Shown here piece by piece: positions 11,730 through 21,484 of a stretch of DNA of 64,000 nt. Location of the stretch: positions 930,001 to 994,000 of the forward strand of contig JAOWBW010000044.1 of NCBI GenBank assembly GCA_026119855.1, written 5' to 3'. The notes under the pieces are model-generated. The model did not search any database. It worked only from the letters and a program-made list of their open reading frames with translations, and was not told the DNA's origin. The position numbers and the translations under genes are program-made. Each line of letters begins with the position of its first letter. Position 1 is the stretch's first letter. The DNA comes from Campanula takesimana (taxonomy: Eukaryota; Streptophyta; Magnoliopsida; Asterales; Campanulaceae).

Positions 11730-12114
11730 AAGTCAGGTCTTTGTTTACCTTGATGTAGTACTCGTTCTGGATGGTAGTAACTCTGCCAGTGGTCTTTCGA
11801 GGTTCCATGTACCTTAGCTCTAGATTGGCCCGGTCAAATTAGATATCTCGGAAGATTTCAAAGCCCTTTTGTAGTTTTCCGTTGTGGTCGAACCATGGCT
11901 CTGCGAACTCGAAGTTTGAATACTATTCACCTTCTTTAACATAGTAACTATTGAGGGAAAGGTGGTAAGGCTTCATGTCTGACTTCTTGTAAGGGAGTTG
12001 CTTCTTCTTGAGTACTTCTATCTGTTTCTGCTCTGCTTTGTCAGTAGGAGTAAGTACGTACCCTAGCCCAAACAGGCCTATGTGGTCTACTTCCTCAGTC
12101 AAGTGTGTGGGACC
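11730..12114 (-). pseudogene. decayed protease-RT linker of Tat-C
   Basis: No open frame longer than a few dozen codons. It lies between the protease/G-patch segment and the RT linker in the correct order, so it is the broken continuation of the polyprotein. Confidence 0.5.
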
Positions 12115-12651
12115 TTATAAGTTCTTACCTAGCCCCAGCCCCAGTATGAAGCCCATGTTTCGAAGTATCTTGTAGACAGGTAGCACTTTATCAGAAGTTC
12201 TGGTGAGATCGTCATCACATATCTGAGCTTGTGCTACTATTTCGAACCCGCTGAAGAGTCGGCGATCTTCCTCATTCTGAATCTGTAACACAGGTACTCC
12301 TTTCATGTTGGTGCCTTGAACTGTTACTAGGTCGCTGTAGATAACTGTCACCTCATTCCCTGACAAGAATTTAACATACTGATGCAAGGAGGACGGAACG
12401 GCATTAGATTTGTGCAGCCAAGGGCGTCCTAGCAGGATGGCGAAGGAGGATGGTATGTCGATCACTTGGAAATCTATAGACATAGTTTTCATCCCCACAT
12501 AGATGGGTAGAGTAAAAATTCCCAACACTGATCTGCATGTGGAGTCATAAGCCTTGATTGTCTGCTTGGAGGGTCTTAGAGTGGTTGCATCTATACCCAA
12601 CATATCCATCATTTGTGAGGGTAGTACATTGATGGCGGATCTGTTGTCCAC
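12115..12651 (-). pseudogene. Tat-C protease with G-patch-like tail
   Basis: Retropepsin-like: NRSAINVLPSQMMDMLG, then AYDSTCRSVLG, FQVIDIPSSFAILLGRPWLHKSNAVPSSLHQ. The matching Tat-A segment has VDGGSALNLMPS, so the active-site D-G-G is D-N-R here and the enzyme is probably dead. The end reads LRNMGFILGLGLGKNL, a G-patch-like glycine motif also seen in Tat-A (MDYFPGLGLGKYQQG). Confidence 0.82.
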
Positions 12652-14136
12652 AAAGGCTTGAGGGATTTTCTTCCCACTAATTTCGATTGTGATATGCAGA
12701 GTTCATTATGATCAACGCCAAATGGAGGTTCATCGAGATCTGAAAAGGTGATGATATTCCTGAAGTGAATGTTGCTGATCATTTGTGTGACATTCTCAGG
12801 AGTGGTGTCCGATGGGACCATAGTGGCTGCCAAATTCTTCTCAAGCATCTGGCGGTGAGCTAGAGATGAGGTGAGTAAAGACCACATGGAGATGTGAGCT
12901 TGTGTTTGCTTAAGCTGTGTGAGGATGGGATCCTCTTTCTCGGGGTCTAACGATTCTGACTCCTTATTGAAAGCCTTCTTTGTACCCTTGGGGTCTGACT
13001 GATAGATCTGTCCAGACCTCGTGAGTAGGTTGATTTCGGCTCGCGTGTCGTATGGAGACTGCGGTATCTTTGTGGATTCTGCGAAGATTTCGGCTATAGA
13101 TAGTGGTGGAGATTTAAGTGGATCGGAGTCACAATCCCCTAGAAGAGAAGATTCTAAAGATAGTTCATCTAATGACATCATATAACAAGAATAATGACTA
13201 TAATTAATAAATTTTGAAGTACAACCTATTTCATCATCACTACAAAACTTGGAGTCTGCCACAATAGGTTCGGCTAGATCACCAATGTTTGTTGCTATAC
13301 TATTTTTATCTAAAGAGAGTCTAGGGTATTCGAGAGAACCGTCATGAATGAGCTTCAAGATGTCCTTCTTCAGGGCGAAGCACTCTCTTGTTCTATGTCC
13401 AATGGCTTGATGGTAGTGGCAGTATTTCCATACATTGCTTCCCATGTGCGTAGAATAACCCTTGAGTTGTCTGAGGAGCCCTTTGTTCACAAGGTCACGG
13501 AGATACTTCTTCATGGAGATCTTCAATTGATCGATTCAGTCCTCGAGTTCTAGCATGGTGATTTGATTAATCTCTACCATATTAATATCCATGACGATGA
13601 TCTTCCTTGGGTCAGCAATGATACTGTCTTTGATGAGCTTTTGTACGATCTGCTTGATGGTGAAGCACTCGTTGTTGGTGTGCCCGGACATTCTATGGTA
13701 ATAGCAAAACTTGGACATGTCACAACTATGCTTGGGCCATTGGAATCCACGCTCCAAGGGAGTTATCACCCCAATCTTGACTAGTCCTCTAAATAGAGCA
13801 TTCATGTCTAGCCCCAGTTCGGCGAAGGTATCTACCATCTCTAGAATACCAATGTCGCCCCCGATAAGTTCTACCATGTTGACGCCACCATTGTTTGGGA
13901 GCGGGTTGTCTATGGTGTTCGGACCTTTAGGCTTCTCAATTTTTCCATCGGCTATGAGCTTTTGGATGACACATTTGAGTTGCAGGCAGTCGTCGGTGGT
14001 GTGGCCAATGTACTTGTGGTACTTTGCAGAAGTTGGTTGCATCAAGATTAACCTTCTTGTTAAATGGTTCGAAGTTCTCGAGTGGCTTGATTAGACCTTT
14101 CTTCATCAACACTTCAAACACTTTGCTAATGGGCAT
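12652..14136 (-). pseudogene. Tat-C gag C-terminal half with three tandem zinc knuckles
   Basis: Three units share C-X2-H-X4-H-X4-C followed by a helix ending in KLI: around 13985-14030 (CKYHKYIGHTTDDC, crossed by a frame change), 13665-13706 (CYYHRMSGHTNNEC) and 13380-13421 (CHYHQAIGHRTREC). Each is preceded by a similar stretch (VFEVLMKKGLIKPLE, LFRGLVKIGVITPLE, YLRDLVNKGLLRQLK), so a whole domain of roughly 100-110 residues was duplicated. Tat-A has a single such unit (CGYHQYSGHTTEDC). The second Cys of the usual retroviral CCHC is His in all of them. Frame changes near 14030 and 13530 break the frame. Confidence 0.8.
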
Positions 14137-14222
14137 GCCGAAGTCATCAAAGAGTTACTTCTCACGCGGGAAGTTGCTTGTAACTGCTTGGACGTCGAAG
14201 GCAGAGTTTTCTTGGACCATGC

Positions 14223-14822
14223 TCACTTGACCAGCGACCTCTTTAGCTTTAGGAGCGGTGCTTGTTGGAGCTTTGTAGCGGAAGAGGTGTTTCCCGTGTT
14301 GGCAGCTTCTTTGACAACACCAGTAATACCGACTTTGTGTCTGACCCCAGCATCAACCATTTCCTGCAGATCGGGAAAGTATCCATTGCCATTTGCCACC
14401 CTAAGCTCGGGCAATAAGCACTTGAAGAAGATTTGCTTTTGTTCCTTTGACTTAGGAGGGTATTGTACCTCTGCTAGCTTGTGATTCCATATCTTGTAGA
14501 AGTCATAGATAGGCTCACCAGGCCTTTTCATGGTGTTCTCTAGATCAATGCGGTTGACATGCCATTCGAGGTTTGACTGGTACTTCACGCAGAAAGTTAT
14601 GGTGATTTGATCCCACGTCTCTCGTTCAGAGGGGTCCAAACTTAAGAACCAACAGAGGGCAATTCCGTCCAAAGTGGTGTGGAAGACTCGGGCCATTTGA
14701 TCGTTGGTGCAGTCACGGGCTCTCATGGCTAGCACATAACTGTTGAGATGAGTCTTGGGACATGTAATACCATGGAATATAGAGACCTTCAGAATCTTGA
14801 AGTCTCTAGGAAGAGCACCCAC
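14223..14822 (-). pseudogene. Tat-C gag core (retrotransposon gag domain)
   Basis: About 200 residues with the usual gag pattern: PKTHLNSYVLAMRA, TTLDGIALCWFLSLDP, W(D)QITITFCVKYQ, YDFYKIWNHKLAEV and KCLLPELR. The corresponding Tat-A stretch has HIETYIWAM, LEGAAKDWYTTLP, FTRRWNDKLSEI. It is diverged from Tat-A and so belongs to another Tat subfamily. A frame change separates it from the N-terminal part. Confidence 0.82.
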
Positions 14823-14911
14823 ATTGCCTGGGTCAATGGTTTTGACTATCGGAGCGGATTACTTGGAGACCGTGTCGGATAGCTTTCGGATATGTTCTTG
14901 CATGGCAACCA

Positions 14912-15598
14912 CTAGAGGGTGATTGGGGAAATTTTTACTACCATACGCTTGAGCAGCGGGAGAAGTAGTGGAGACCGTGGGCACGGCGGCACCATACTCA
15001 ATGGTAGTGAAGGCGGTGGCAACTTGGTAGAGGACAAGTAACTACCCATCAATTCTGGTGACGGTTCATATGGACCATTGCTGGAGGTTGCTTTAGTACA
15101 GAAATCAGGAGGAGGGACCCTTTGGTAGTTGGGCATCTTGAGAGGGATAGCACCCTCGTTGGAAAGATAGGTGACATGCACTGTTTCGTCTTGGACAAAG
15201 ATCACTTCTTCATTGTGGAAGCTAGCTTCCACACCTTTCTTCTTCATCTCAGTATGAAAATGGTCTTTGAGTTTTTGATTGTCCCTTTCTAGTGACTTGC
15301 TTCGATCCTCAAGCTTAGAGATCTGTAGCATGAGGTTGGTGAAGAAATCATGGAGAGGCGGTGGAATGTCCGAGGGCTTGATACTGGCGGCGATTTTTGG
15401 ATCGGCAGAAGCGGAGACTGGCAGAGTGGAGACATTAGGAGTAGTAGGGTATGATGATGGAGGCATCGTTGATGCAGAAACTGAAGACTGAGCTTGGTGA
15501 AGGCTTGACCGTTGAAAACGACCACTGGAATGGACCCAAACTTTCTTGTCTGTAGAGGTAGCGGATGAGAGGTTTAGGACGGGACAAGGCTCATGCAA
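14912..15598 (-). pseudogene. Tat-C gag N-terminal region
   Basis: 228 codons, proline/serine-rich, with a short coiled-coil-like segment (LMLQISKLEDRSKSLERDNQ) about residues 85-115. Such a coiled coil before the capsid domain is also seen in Tat-A gag. The tail of the frame (PPPSLPLSMVPP...) is probably out of register with the true gag frame. Confidence 0.6.
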
Positions 15599-16474
15599 TG
15601 TATTTTGTTATTTACAAAAACAATGTGTTATTAGTCCTAATGGTTGGAAGGGGTACCCCTTTTTGGGTTACTATCTACAAAACCTAGATCAATGGAGGTC
15701 ATCACTACGTCTATAGACCCCTTGTTTTTCACCTGTATTGCACCTCCCAAACGGAAAATTTGGGCGAGGGTCCTATAGGGCAAGCGACTTCCACCGACCT
15801 AACGGATCCTAGCGACTAACCCTTGTTTAAAGACATTTAACGTAATGTTTATGTTACTTCTGTTAAGTTTTTAATGAGTTGAGATCCTTGTATAAAGTAT
15901 CACTTGGCTCACACTATGCACACCCTTGTAGGGAATTTCATTTTTTGTGCTTTCTTCTCTCGAAGGATATCGACTCATTAAAGACATAACGGATGACGGC
16001 ATGAACGATACGTTAATCGTCTATAAAAAAAGCTAGTCAAACCAACCGGTCAACTTTAGAGTGTCTTAGACTCTGTGAGTGAATGGTTTTAGAAATGAAC
16101 AAGGGATTAACCTCGACTGCTTCACAAGTGAAAACAGTGAGTTATATAGCCCGGGTGCCACGAAGATAGAGGCGACATGATCGCAAAAATCTGTGCACTC
16201 AGCGGAGTATCCAGTAGGGTGTGCAGTGTGACACGGACCTAGTGGTAGTATGCAGACAACAACTAGTTCTTTTTTAGGGAGAAAACAGAGAGTTTTTTAT
16301 ATTTACATGTATGCAATGCAAAACAATTAGAATAGCAGTTAAGATGTTAACGCACTAAAGTACAAGGGAAGCAGATATGTACAAGAGATAAAGTACAGGG
16401 GGGAAGAACAAGTAAGAATACAATCATGATATTGACGAAAGTTTGACCCTCTATGTTTGAAGATGTTCAAAGCT
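15599..16474 (-). other. 5' leader of Tat-C
   Basis: Non-coding between PBS and gag. It contains a hairpin CCCAAA (15746-15751)/TTTGGG (15759-15764), extendable by CTC/GAG with one bulge. No long ORF on either strand. Confidence 0.6.
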
Positions 16475-16494
16475 AGTCCCCAGCAGAGTCGCCA
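16475..16494 (-). promoter_or_regulatory. Tat-C primer binding site, tRNA-Arg-like
   Basis: TGGCGACTCTGCTGGGGACT on the minus strand, one base after the LTR end TATTTACA. Tat-A has TGGCGACTCCGCTGGGGAC at the same place. A tRNA-Arg primer is known for Ogre/Tat elements; assignment to tRNA-Arg here is by resemblance, not by alignment to a tRNA set. Confidence 0.8.
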
Positions 16495-16495
16495 C

Positions 16496-17697
16496 TGTAA
16501 ATACCCCTTTCCGAATGCGGGCGACGAACGGGAAGTCTTTCTTTTATTTATCTTTATTTTTATCTTTTCTATGGGATTAGGATATTCAAGTTGGCATTTA
16601 AATTATTAAGACTTGCCAGGTTGTTTTTATCAAGCTAAAACATTGAGAAACAGCTAACAGAGAGGGTTCGGGGGTCAAGTTACGACAAGAGAAGAATATC
16701 AAGTTATCACTCCTATCGCCCTATAGATCAGACTTTTCTATCATAATGAATGTGTTAGTTGTGTTTTAGTGATTGAGACCGGATCCGAAGATTGCCTACG
16801 TTCCTCTCGTGATGAGAAGCTCAGGTTGCGGTAGTTCGCACATAATCGGAATAGAGAGAAGAAGAGGGATCATGCATAATGAAGGGGGAGGAGAAAGAAT
16901 CATGCAAGATGATCACATCCTAGAATAATGATTATACCATTGATACGATCAATGTGTATTCGTCATATTCATCATGGGAGAGTTATTGATCATGGGAATA
17001 ATTACCTATGGTTTAGGGTTTAGAAGTAGTTCCTAGATCTCGTGGATCATCATCGGCTATGCATATGAATAGGGATTACATTTATAGATCTAACAGGTTA
17101 AATCTAGCATAGTAATAACAACATCATGAAACATGTATGAAATAACACATAAGCATGAAGATCGCTACCCTAGATATAGAGCATATTATGAATTGTAGCA
17201 AGAACATGAAGAACACGATATGAATCACATGAATATAGGTGTATAAACATAATGAAACTAGCATAAATCAGATCTAAGCTAAGAAAACATATGAATTCTT
17301 ACCAATCTTGTCAAGAACGAAGTCGAATCTCTTGCGCGGATTCGCCGGACCTTCGGGATTGCTAGAAAGGCTTAGAGAGAGAGTTTTGTCTGCAGTTTAG
17401 ACTATAGAACTCGGGGGAGAGAATTGTGTGTCAAAATTATGAACTGAGGTCACCTATTTGCTCTGATCAAATTGGACTCTTGGAGGATGATTAGATAACG
17501 TTTATCTTTGCGTCTTCATCCGATCAGGTCGTCAATATCTCCTTATCAGGGCTTTTCGGGAAATCCTGGATAAGTCCTACGCAGCTTGTAAATACCTGGG
17601 AGGTCCCTGTGAGTTCTAGAATGCCTAATAACTCATTTTCAGGTTGGGTACTAACAATGTGCAATCGGGGTGAGCGGTCCAAGGTGGGGTGTCTACA
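16496..17697 (-). repeat. LTR shared by Tat-C (as 5' LTR) and Tat-B (as 3' LTR)
   Basis: Begins TGTAGACACCCC at 17697 and ends TATTTACA at 16496 (minus strand), 1202 bp. On the left it is followed by a PBS and gag; on the right it is preceded by the conserved pre-LTR block of Tat elements (17698-17939). One LTR with internal sequence on both sides is the footprint of recombination between LTRs of tandem or adjacent copies. The first 40 bases match the Tat-A LTR start closely; most of the rest does not. Confidence 0.82.
16775..16836 (-). ncRNA. predicted structured element PK, copy inside an LTR
   Basis: Minus strand reads CTACC...ACC...CTTCTC...GAGAGG...CGTAG, then ATC-TTCG-GAT and GGTCT. 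P2 is a different but fully paired helix (with one G-U), P4 keeps the TTCG loop with a changed closing pair (U-A for C-G), P1 has one mismatch and P3 is shortened. It lies about 860-920 bases into the LTR, whereas the other copies are internal. Confidence 0.6.
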
Positions 17698-17939
17698 GAG
17701 CCCCTCAACGGCGTGGATTGCGAAGCAAAATGTGCCGACGAAAGAAAGACATCCGCCATGGACATCACCAAGAAAAAGCAAAGACTCGATGAAAACAAGA
17801 ATTTGGAATTATAAAGGATAGAGGTGCGCTCCCTGTATGAGCGGCTTTTGCTGATAGAAGAGGTACGGTGGTATGAGACGGCCCACCGTGGCCAACGTTT
17901 AGAGTCTGGTGAGCAGACTGAGGCTGGAACTGTTTAGAG
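17698..17939 (-). other. conserved pre-LTR block of Tat-B, with polypurine tract
   Basis: Matches 49717-49892 (Tat-A) and 58555-58730 (Tat-2) while the neighbouring tandem arrays are unrelated. It includes GAGGGGCTC directly before the LTR on the minus strand (likely polypurine tract) and an inverted repeat CGCTCCCTGTATGAGCG near 17828-17844. Confidence 0.7.
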
Positions 17940-18592
17940 AACCGTATTGCCTATTTTAAGTGAACTGATGTTGAATCCCTTTTAGCAAAATCTATTTGCT
18001 GGTTTAAAATCCGTTGAGCGGACTGGATGAATCCGTTTAGGGGATCCATTCGCCGGTTTAAAGTCCGTTGAGCGGACTGGCTGAATCTGTTTAGAGGATC
18101 CGTTTGCCGGTTTAAAGTCCATTGAGCGGACTGGCTGAATCTGTTTAGGGGACCCGTTTGCGTGTTTAAAGTCCGTTGAGCGGACTGGCTGAATCCGTTT
18201 AGGGGATCCCTTCGCCAGTTTAAAGTCAATTGAGCAGACTGGCTGAATCCATTTAGGGGATCCGTTTGCCGGTTTAAAGTCCATTGAGCGAAGTGGCTGA
18301 ATCCGTTTAGAGAATCCGTTCGCCTGTTTAAAGTCCGTTGAGCGGACAGGCTGAATCCGTTTAGGGGATCCGTTCACCGGTTTAAAGTCCGTTGAGCAGA
18401 CTAGCTGAATCCGTTTAGAGGATCCTTTTGCCTTTTTAAAGTCCGTTGAGCAGACTGGCTGAATCCATTTAGGGGATCTGTTTGCCGGTTTAAAGTCCGT
18501 TGAGCAGACTGGCTGAATCCGTTTAGGGGACCTGTTCACCGGTTTAAAGTCCATTGAGCGGACTGGCTGAATCCATTTAGGGGATCTGTTAT
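17940..18592 (-). repeat. 54-bp tandem array in Tat-B 3' region
   Basis: About eleven units of 54 bp, each with GTTTAAAGTCCGTTGAGC then GGACTGGCTGAATCC and a GGGGATCC-like part. Each unit has an internal dyad GTCCG-TTGAG-CGGAC. The unit is a multiple of three, so a spurious 217-codon minus-strand frame reads an 18-residue repeat. Tandem arrays before the 3' LTR are known in Ogre/Tat elements and can seed satellites. Confidence 0.93.
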
Positions 18593-18928
18593 GTTGCTTA
18601 AGAGGTGGTGATTTTATTGGTTCACTATGGACCATATTGCTGCTTGGAGCTGTATATGATGTGTGTTGTTCGGAGCCGCATTTGCTGTTGACTTCATGAC
18701 TTTATGGGGTGCGGGCACAGCTGACCGCGGACTAAAATTTTGTTTTCTTTTTGAGAGGAAATGCCGAGATTGATCTTGGAGGGCGGAGCTTTTGTCTTGA
18801 TCCCGCTGGTGCTGGTTGATTGCGAGTTTGCTGTGAAGAGCTTCCGAGTGACATGGGGGAAGATTAGAGCCTATTTTGATATCCTCACGGCCGAGACCTG
18901 AGGTGTTACTGCTGACAGGGTCAATGCA
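18593..18928. other. spacer between tandem array and antisense ORF of Tat-B
   Basis: No convincing ORF. It would be the upstream region of the plus-strand antisense ORF at 18929; similarity to a plant mobile domain begins only at about 18950, so N-terminal coding sequence is missing or lies in an unrecognised exon here. Confidence 0.4.
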
Positions 18929-19945
18929 GTGGTCCGTTGCTTTATCTGGTTCACTATGTCCCATACTTTGTTTGCGACCGAGGGATGTTCTGCCTCACTG
19001 TCCCTGTTGGACCTCCTGGTTGATCTTGACCAGGCTGCTCAGTATAAATGGGGTACAGCGGGCTTGCCTGCCTGCTATCATGGCATGGATCTGATTAGTC
19101 GTTCAACTAGGAGTTCGGTTACGGGCTTTTCTCTTTCTTGGGAGGTATATTCGCCCCTTTGCCTCTTTCAGATTTCGGTCTCTGTCTGTACTTTCGATTG
19201 TCTGTGATCATGTTTTTGTCTTTGTTTGCAGCTATGGGGCTTTGCCATTCTGGGCATGAGAGACTTTCGGTTCGAGAGAGAGGGTCAGCCCCAGTATCCG
19301 GATAGTGCGAGATGGTCTTATAAGGCCTGCAATGTGAAGGCTGGCACAGCCCCCATTAGCTTGGTCTTAGCCCGGCAGTACCTTGACAACCTGAGGCCCG
19401 AGTATGTTTCCCATTCTTTGTTTCCCTGGAGACTTATTTATGGCAGCATAGAGCACACTCTGTTTCCTACCCACTCACGGCTTTTAATGAGCTCTTTGGA
19501 GTGCATGGCTATGTATCTGGGAAAGTGGATAAACTGGCAGCATGGGAGCCAAGTGGTGGACTATTACAACCTACCTAGGCTTGTAGTTCCAGATTTCCCT
19601 CCTTTCTGCCCTTGCTGCTGGGAGGCATTGTCTGAGGATGATAGGGCGCTGTACATGGCTGGGATTGATGCTACCCCTTTCATCTTCCTTCATCAAGATT
19701 ACGGTATTTTTAGAGCGAGTCACTTGATGCAGGGCTTCATGTATGCTGACCCTCGGAGGACACAGCCTGCTCCCTCGACTTTGGCGCAGTTTTACCCCAC
19801 TGGTGTAGGTTACTTCTTTGATCCTCCCTTGCCCCCTTCATATTATACTTACTCAAACTATGGGGTTGTTGAGGAGCAGAGGGAGATTGTCCCGGAGGAG
19901 ATGTCACCAGAGAGGGAGCCTCCTGCTCAGACTGCTGTTGTATGA
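18929..19945 (+). CDS. antisense plant mobile domain (PMD) ORF of Tat-B, one intron, N-truncated
   Basis: Exon 1 about 18929-19144, intron 19145-19231, exon 2 19232-19945. Across the splice the frame stays open in phase 0 (...FSLSWE|LWGFAILGMRDF...). PMD-like features: LLVDLDQAAQYKWGTAGL, LARQYLDNLRPEYV, MYLGKWINWQHGSQVVDYY and a proline/glutamate-rich tail (EEMSPEREPPAQ). Arabidopsis PMD proteins MAIN and MAIL1 act in transposon silencing and development; PMDs are also carried by transposons. Function in this element is unknown. The conserved N-terminal part of the domain is absent, so this copy may be a relic. The plus-strand intron is not readable as an intron in the sense genomic RNA, so it would survive retrotransposition. 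Confidence 0.68.
19145..19231 (+). other. predicted 87-bp intron in the antisense PMD ORF
   Basis: Donor GAG|GTATAT, acceptor TTTGTTTGCAG|CTATGG, with a T-rich body. Removing it joins two PMD-like segments in frame. A second possible intron 19940-20043 (GTT|GTATGA ... TGTGTCAG) has good-looking sites but its phase does not join exon 2 to the following frame. Confidence 0.65.
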
Positions 19946-20063
19946 CTTTACCTTTTCTGTACCTTTTGACTTTGACTCATTTTCTGTCCCAGTCCTTTTT
20001 TATCTCAGCACATTGATGTGGTTTCCTGTTTTTATTGTGTCAGGTGCCCGTGGCCAACTTGAC

Positions 20064-20396
20064 ATGGAGGAGAGAGTGTTGGAGCTGTGTAGAGACATAG
20101 CCAACTTGACCAGGGAGGCTGTCGGTGTGGTGTCTGGTGCTGTCGGAGGTGCTGCTCGGGGGGCCCGCGGTGTGGGGCGCAGTTTTAGGGATGCTTCTCT
20201 GGATGTTGATGAGGCTGTCACTTCGGCAAGGCAGTCATTAAGAAGGAGCTTTAGCCGTGGTGGTACCAGTTCATCGGCGAGGATGCCAAAGAGACACCGG
20301 CATAAGATCCATATCGAAGAGTCTGATGATGATAAGGAGGAGACCGAGAGCGGTGATGGGGGTGAGCACAGTGCCGCTGGTGATGACTCGGAGTAG
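20064..20396 (+). CDS. small antisense ORF with acidic tail (Tat-B)
   Basis: 111 codons from ATG at 20064. It begins MEERVLELCRDIANLTREA, has a glycine/alanine-rich middle (GVVSGAVGGAARGARGVG), a basic patch RMPKRHRHK and an acidic end (ESDDDKEETESGDGGEH). It may be a last exon of the PMD ORF or a separate protein; the phase argues against simple splicing to exon 2. No known domain recognised. Confidence 0.45.
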   Translation: MEERVLELCRDIANLTREAVGVVSGAVGGAARGARGVGRSFRDASLDVDEAVTSARQSLRRSFSRGGTSSSARMPKRHRHKIHIEESDDDKEETESGDGGEHSAAGDDSE

Positions 20397-20689
20397 ATTT
20401 TCTTGATGGAGATGTTGAGAGCTTGGAACAATTTTTTATTTTTCCCTGTAATAACAAATAACAAGTTTTTACAGTCCTAGTTATTTATCTACATTTTTTT
20501 ATATTTATTTAGACTCGATACTAAATGTCGACCCTTTAGAAGCGAATGTGTGCCCAATGTGGCTTTGTCGTTGCTGTTGAATGTGGCTTTGTTACTGTGG
20601 ATTCTGAACTTGTTGCAGGTTGGAGGCGTTGAGGTGCCTGGCTGTTGCTGAACTGACAAGGGTTTGTTCTATTCTGTCTGTCTGTCAAA
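20397..20689. other. non-coding stretch in Tat-B
   Basis: T-rich region after the acidic-tail ORF, possibly its 3' UTR. No ORF or structure recognised. Confidence 0.4.
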
Positions 20690-20760
20690 GGCACGCGCGG
20701 CTGGATTAACGTATGGGATGCGCGCGCATTTCATCACGGAGGACGGAGGCGCTCGCGTCT
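20690..20760. repeat. 29-bp phased GC motif triplet in Tat-B
   Basis: GGCACGCGCGG at 20690, TGCGCGCGCAT at 20719 and GGCGCTCGCGTC at 20748: three GC-rich, nearly palindromic words exactly 29 bp apart, between the two antisense ORF zones. The same period occurs in the Tat-A LTR and leader. Confidence 0.75.
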
Positions 20761-20901
20761 GGGCTACTGATTTACAGCCCCTTTCTTTTCTAAACTGAAT
20801 TCACCAACAGCTATACATTTGAACCCATTTCGACCAGTTTGTTCACACAGCAATATTCTGTAATATTTTCCATTATCTTAAGCTCCAAATTCTTGTCAAG
20901 A

Positions 20902-21282
20902 ATGGCCCCCATGAACTTTTATTTTAAAGTGAAAGTATCCGTCCCCGAAGGCGAACAATTGAAGCATGTCCCCATTATGAAGGCATGCCCAAGTGTCTTT
21001 GACCGCTTGGGAAGACCGAATGAAGTTGTCGTTGAACCTTTGAAGCCGGTGGTTCATGTTGAAGCCCCTAGGCCACGCTATTTGCCCAAGAAGAAGAATG
21101 GCAAAGGCAAAGGCAATTCTCCTTATGTGTGGAAACGCCCATCCAAAGCCCCTGCTAAGGCCTCTTTTGACAAGGGTAAGGGGAAGGTCGTTGATGAAGC
21201 TCCGTCCCATCCTAGCGTCTTTTCTCGCCTTGGTGATTCCGAGAGTGCTCCGCCCCCCACCGAAGAAGGTCAAGGGACCTAG
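20902..21282 (+). CDS. second antisense ORF of Tat-B, basic, twin SVFxRLG motif
   Basis: From ATG 20902, 126 codons. It contains CPSVFDRLGRP and HPSVFSRLGDS about 75 residues apart, separated by a lysine/proline-rich basic region (PKKKNGKGKG, KGKGKVVDE). After a frame change near 21265 another frame continues to 21319 with RKQWVPKPKKD. It lies on the plus strand between the PMD region and the PK element, antisense to pol. I do not recognise a catalytic domain; the basic composition suggests nucleic-acid binding, which is inference. Confidence 0.5.
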   Translation: MAPMNFYFKVKVSVPEGEQLKHVPIMKACPSVFDRLGRPNEVVVEPLKPVVHVEAPRPRYLPKKKNGKGKGNSPYVWKRPSKAPAKASFDKGKGKVVDEAPSHPSVFSRLGDSESAPPPTEEGQGT

Positions 21283-21484
21283 TCGAAAGCAATGGGTTCC
21301 CAAACCGAAGAAAGATTAGATTTTTCTTTGTAACCCAAGATTGCAATTAATAGACCACTTTTTAGGATTTAATGTTTTATGTCTTTTATGCTCAACATCA
21401 TCTGTTGTAATGGCTGAAAATGATTCAAGAATTGAATAAAATTGCATCTTGTTTATGACATGATTGGCTAAAAATGATTGTTTT

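Larger units (their letters stand above)
9118..17697 (-). mobile_element. Tat-C: Tat-lineage element, truncated at the 3' side
   Basis: 5' LTR (16496-17697), PBS, leader, gag, protease, RT, then a deletion of RNase H/integrase, PK copy C, and the tail of an antisense ORF cut by a Tekay LTR at 9117. Heavy frame damage throughout shows it is an old copy. Confidence 0.8.

Noticed and set aside
17587..17596. TGTAAATACC at 17587 as a second LTR end
   Set aside because: It matches the LTR end at 16496 for ten bases, but no primer site or polypurine tract lies next to it.
17982..18635. 217-codon minus-strand frame with an 18-residue repeat
   Set aside because: It is the translation of the 54-bp tandem array; the unit length is a multiple of three, so the frame stays open by chance.
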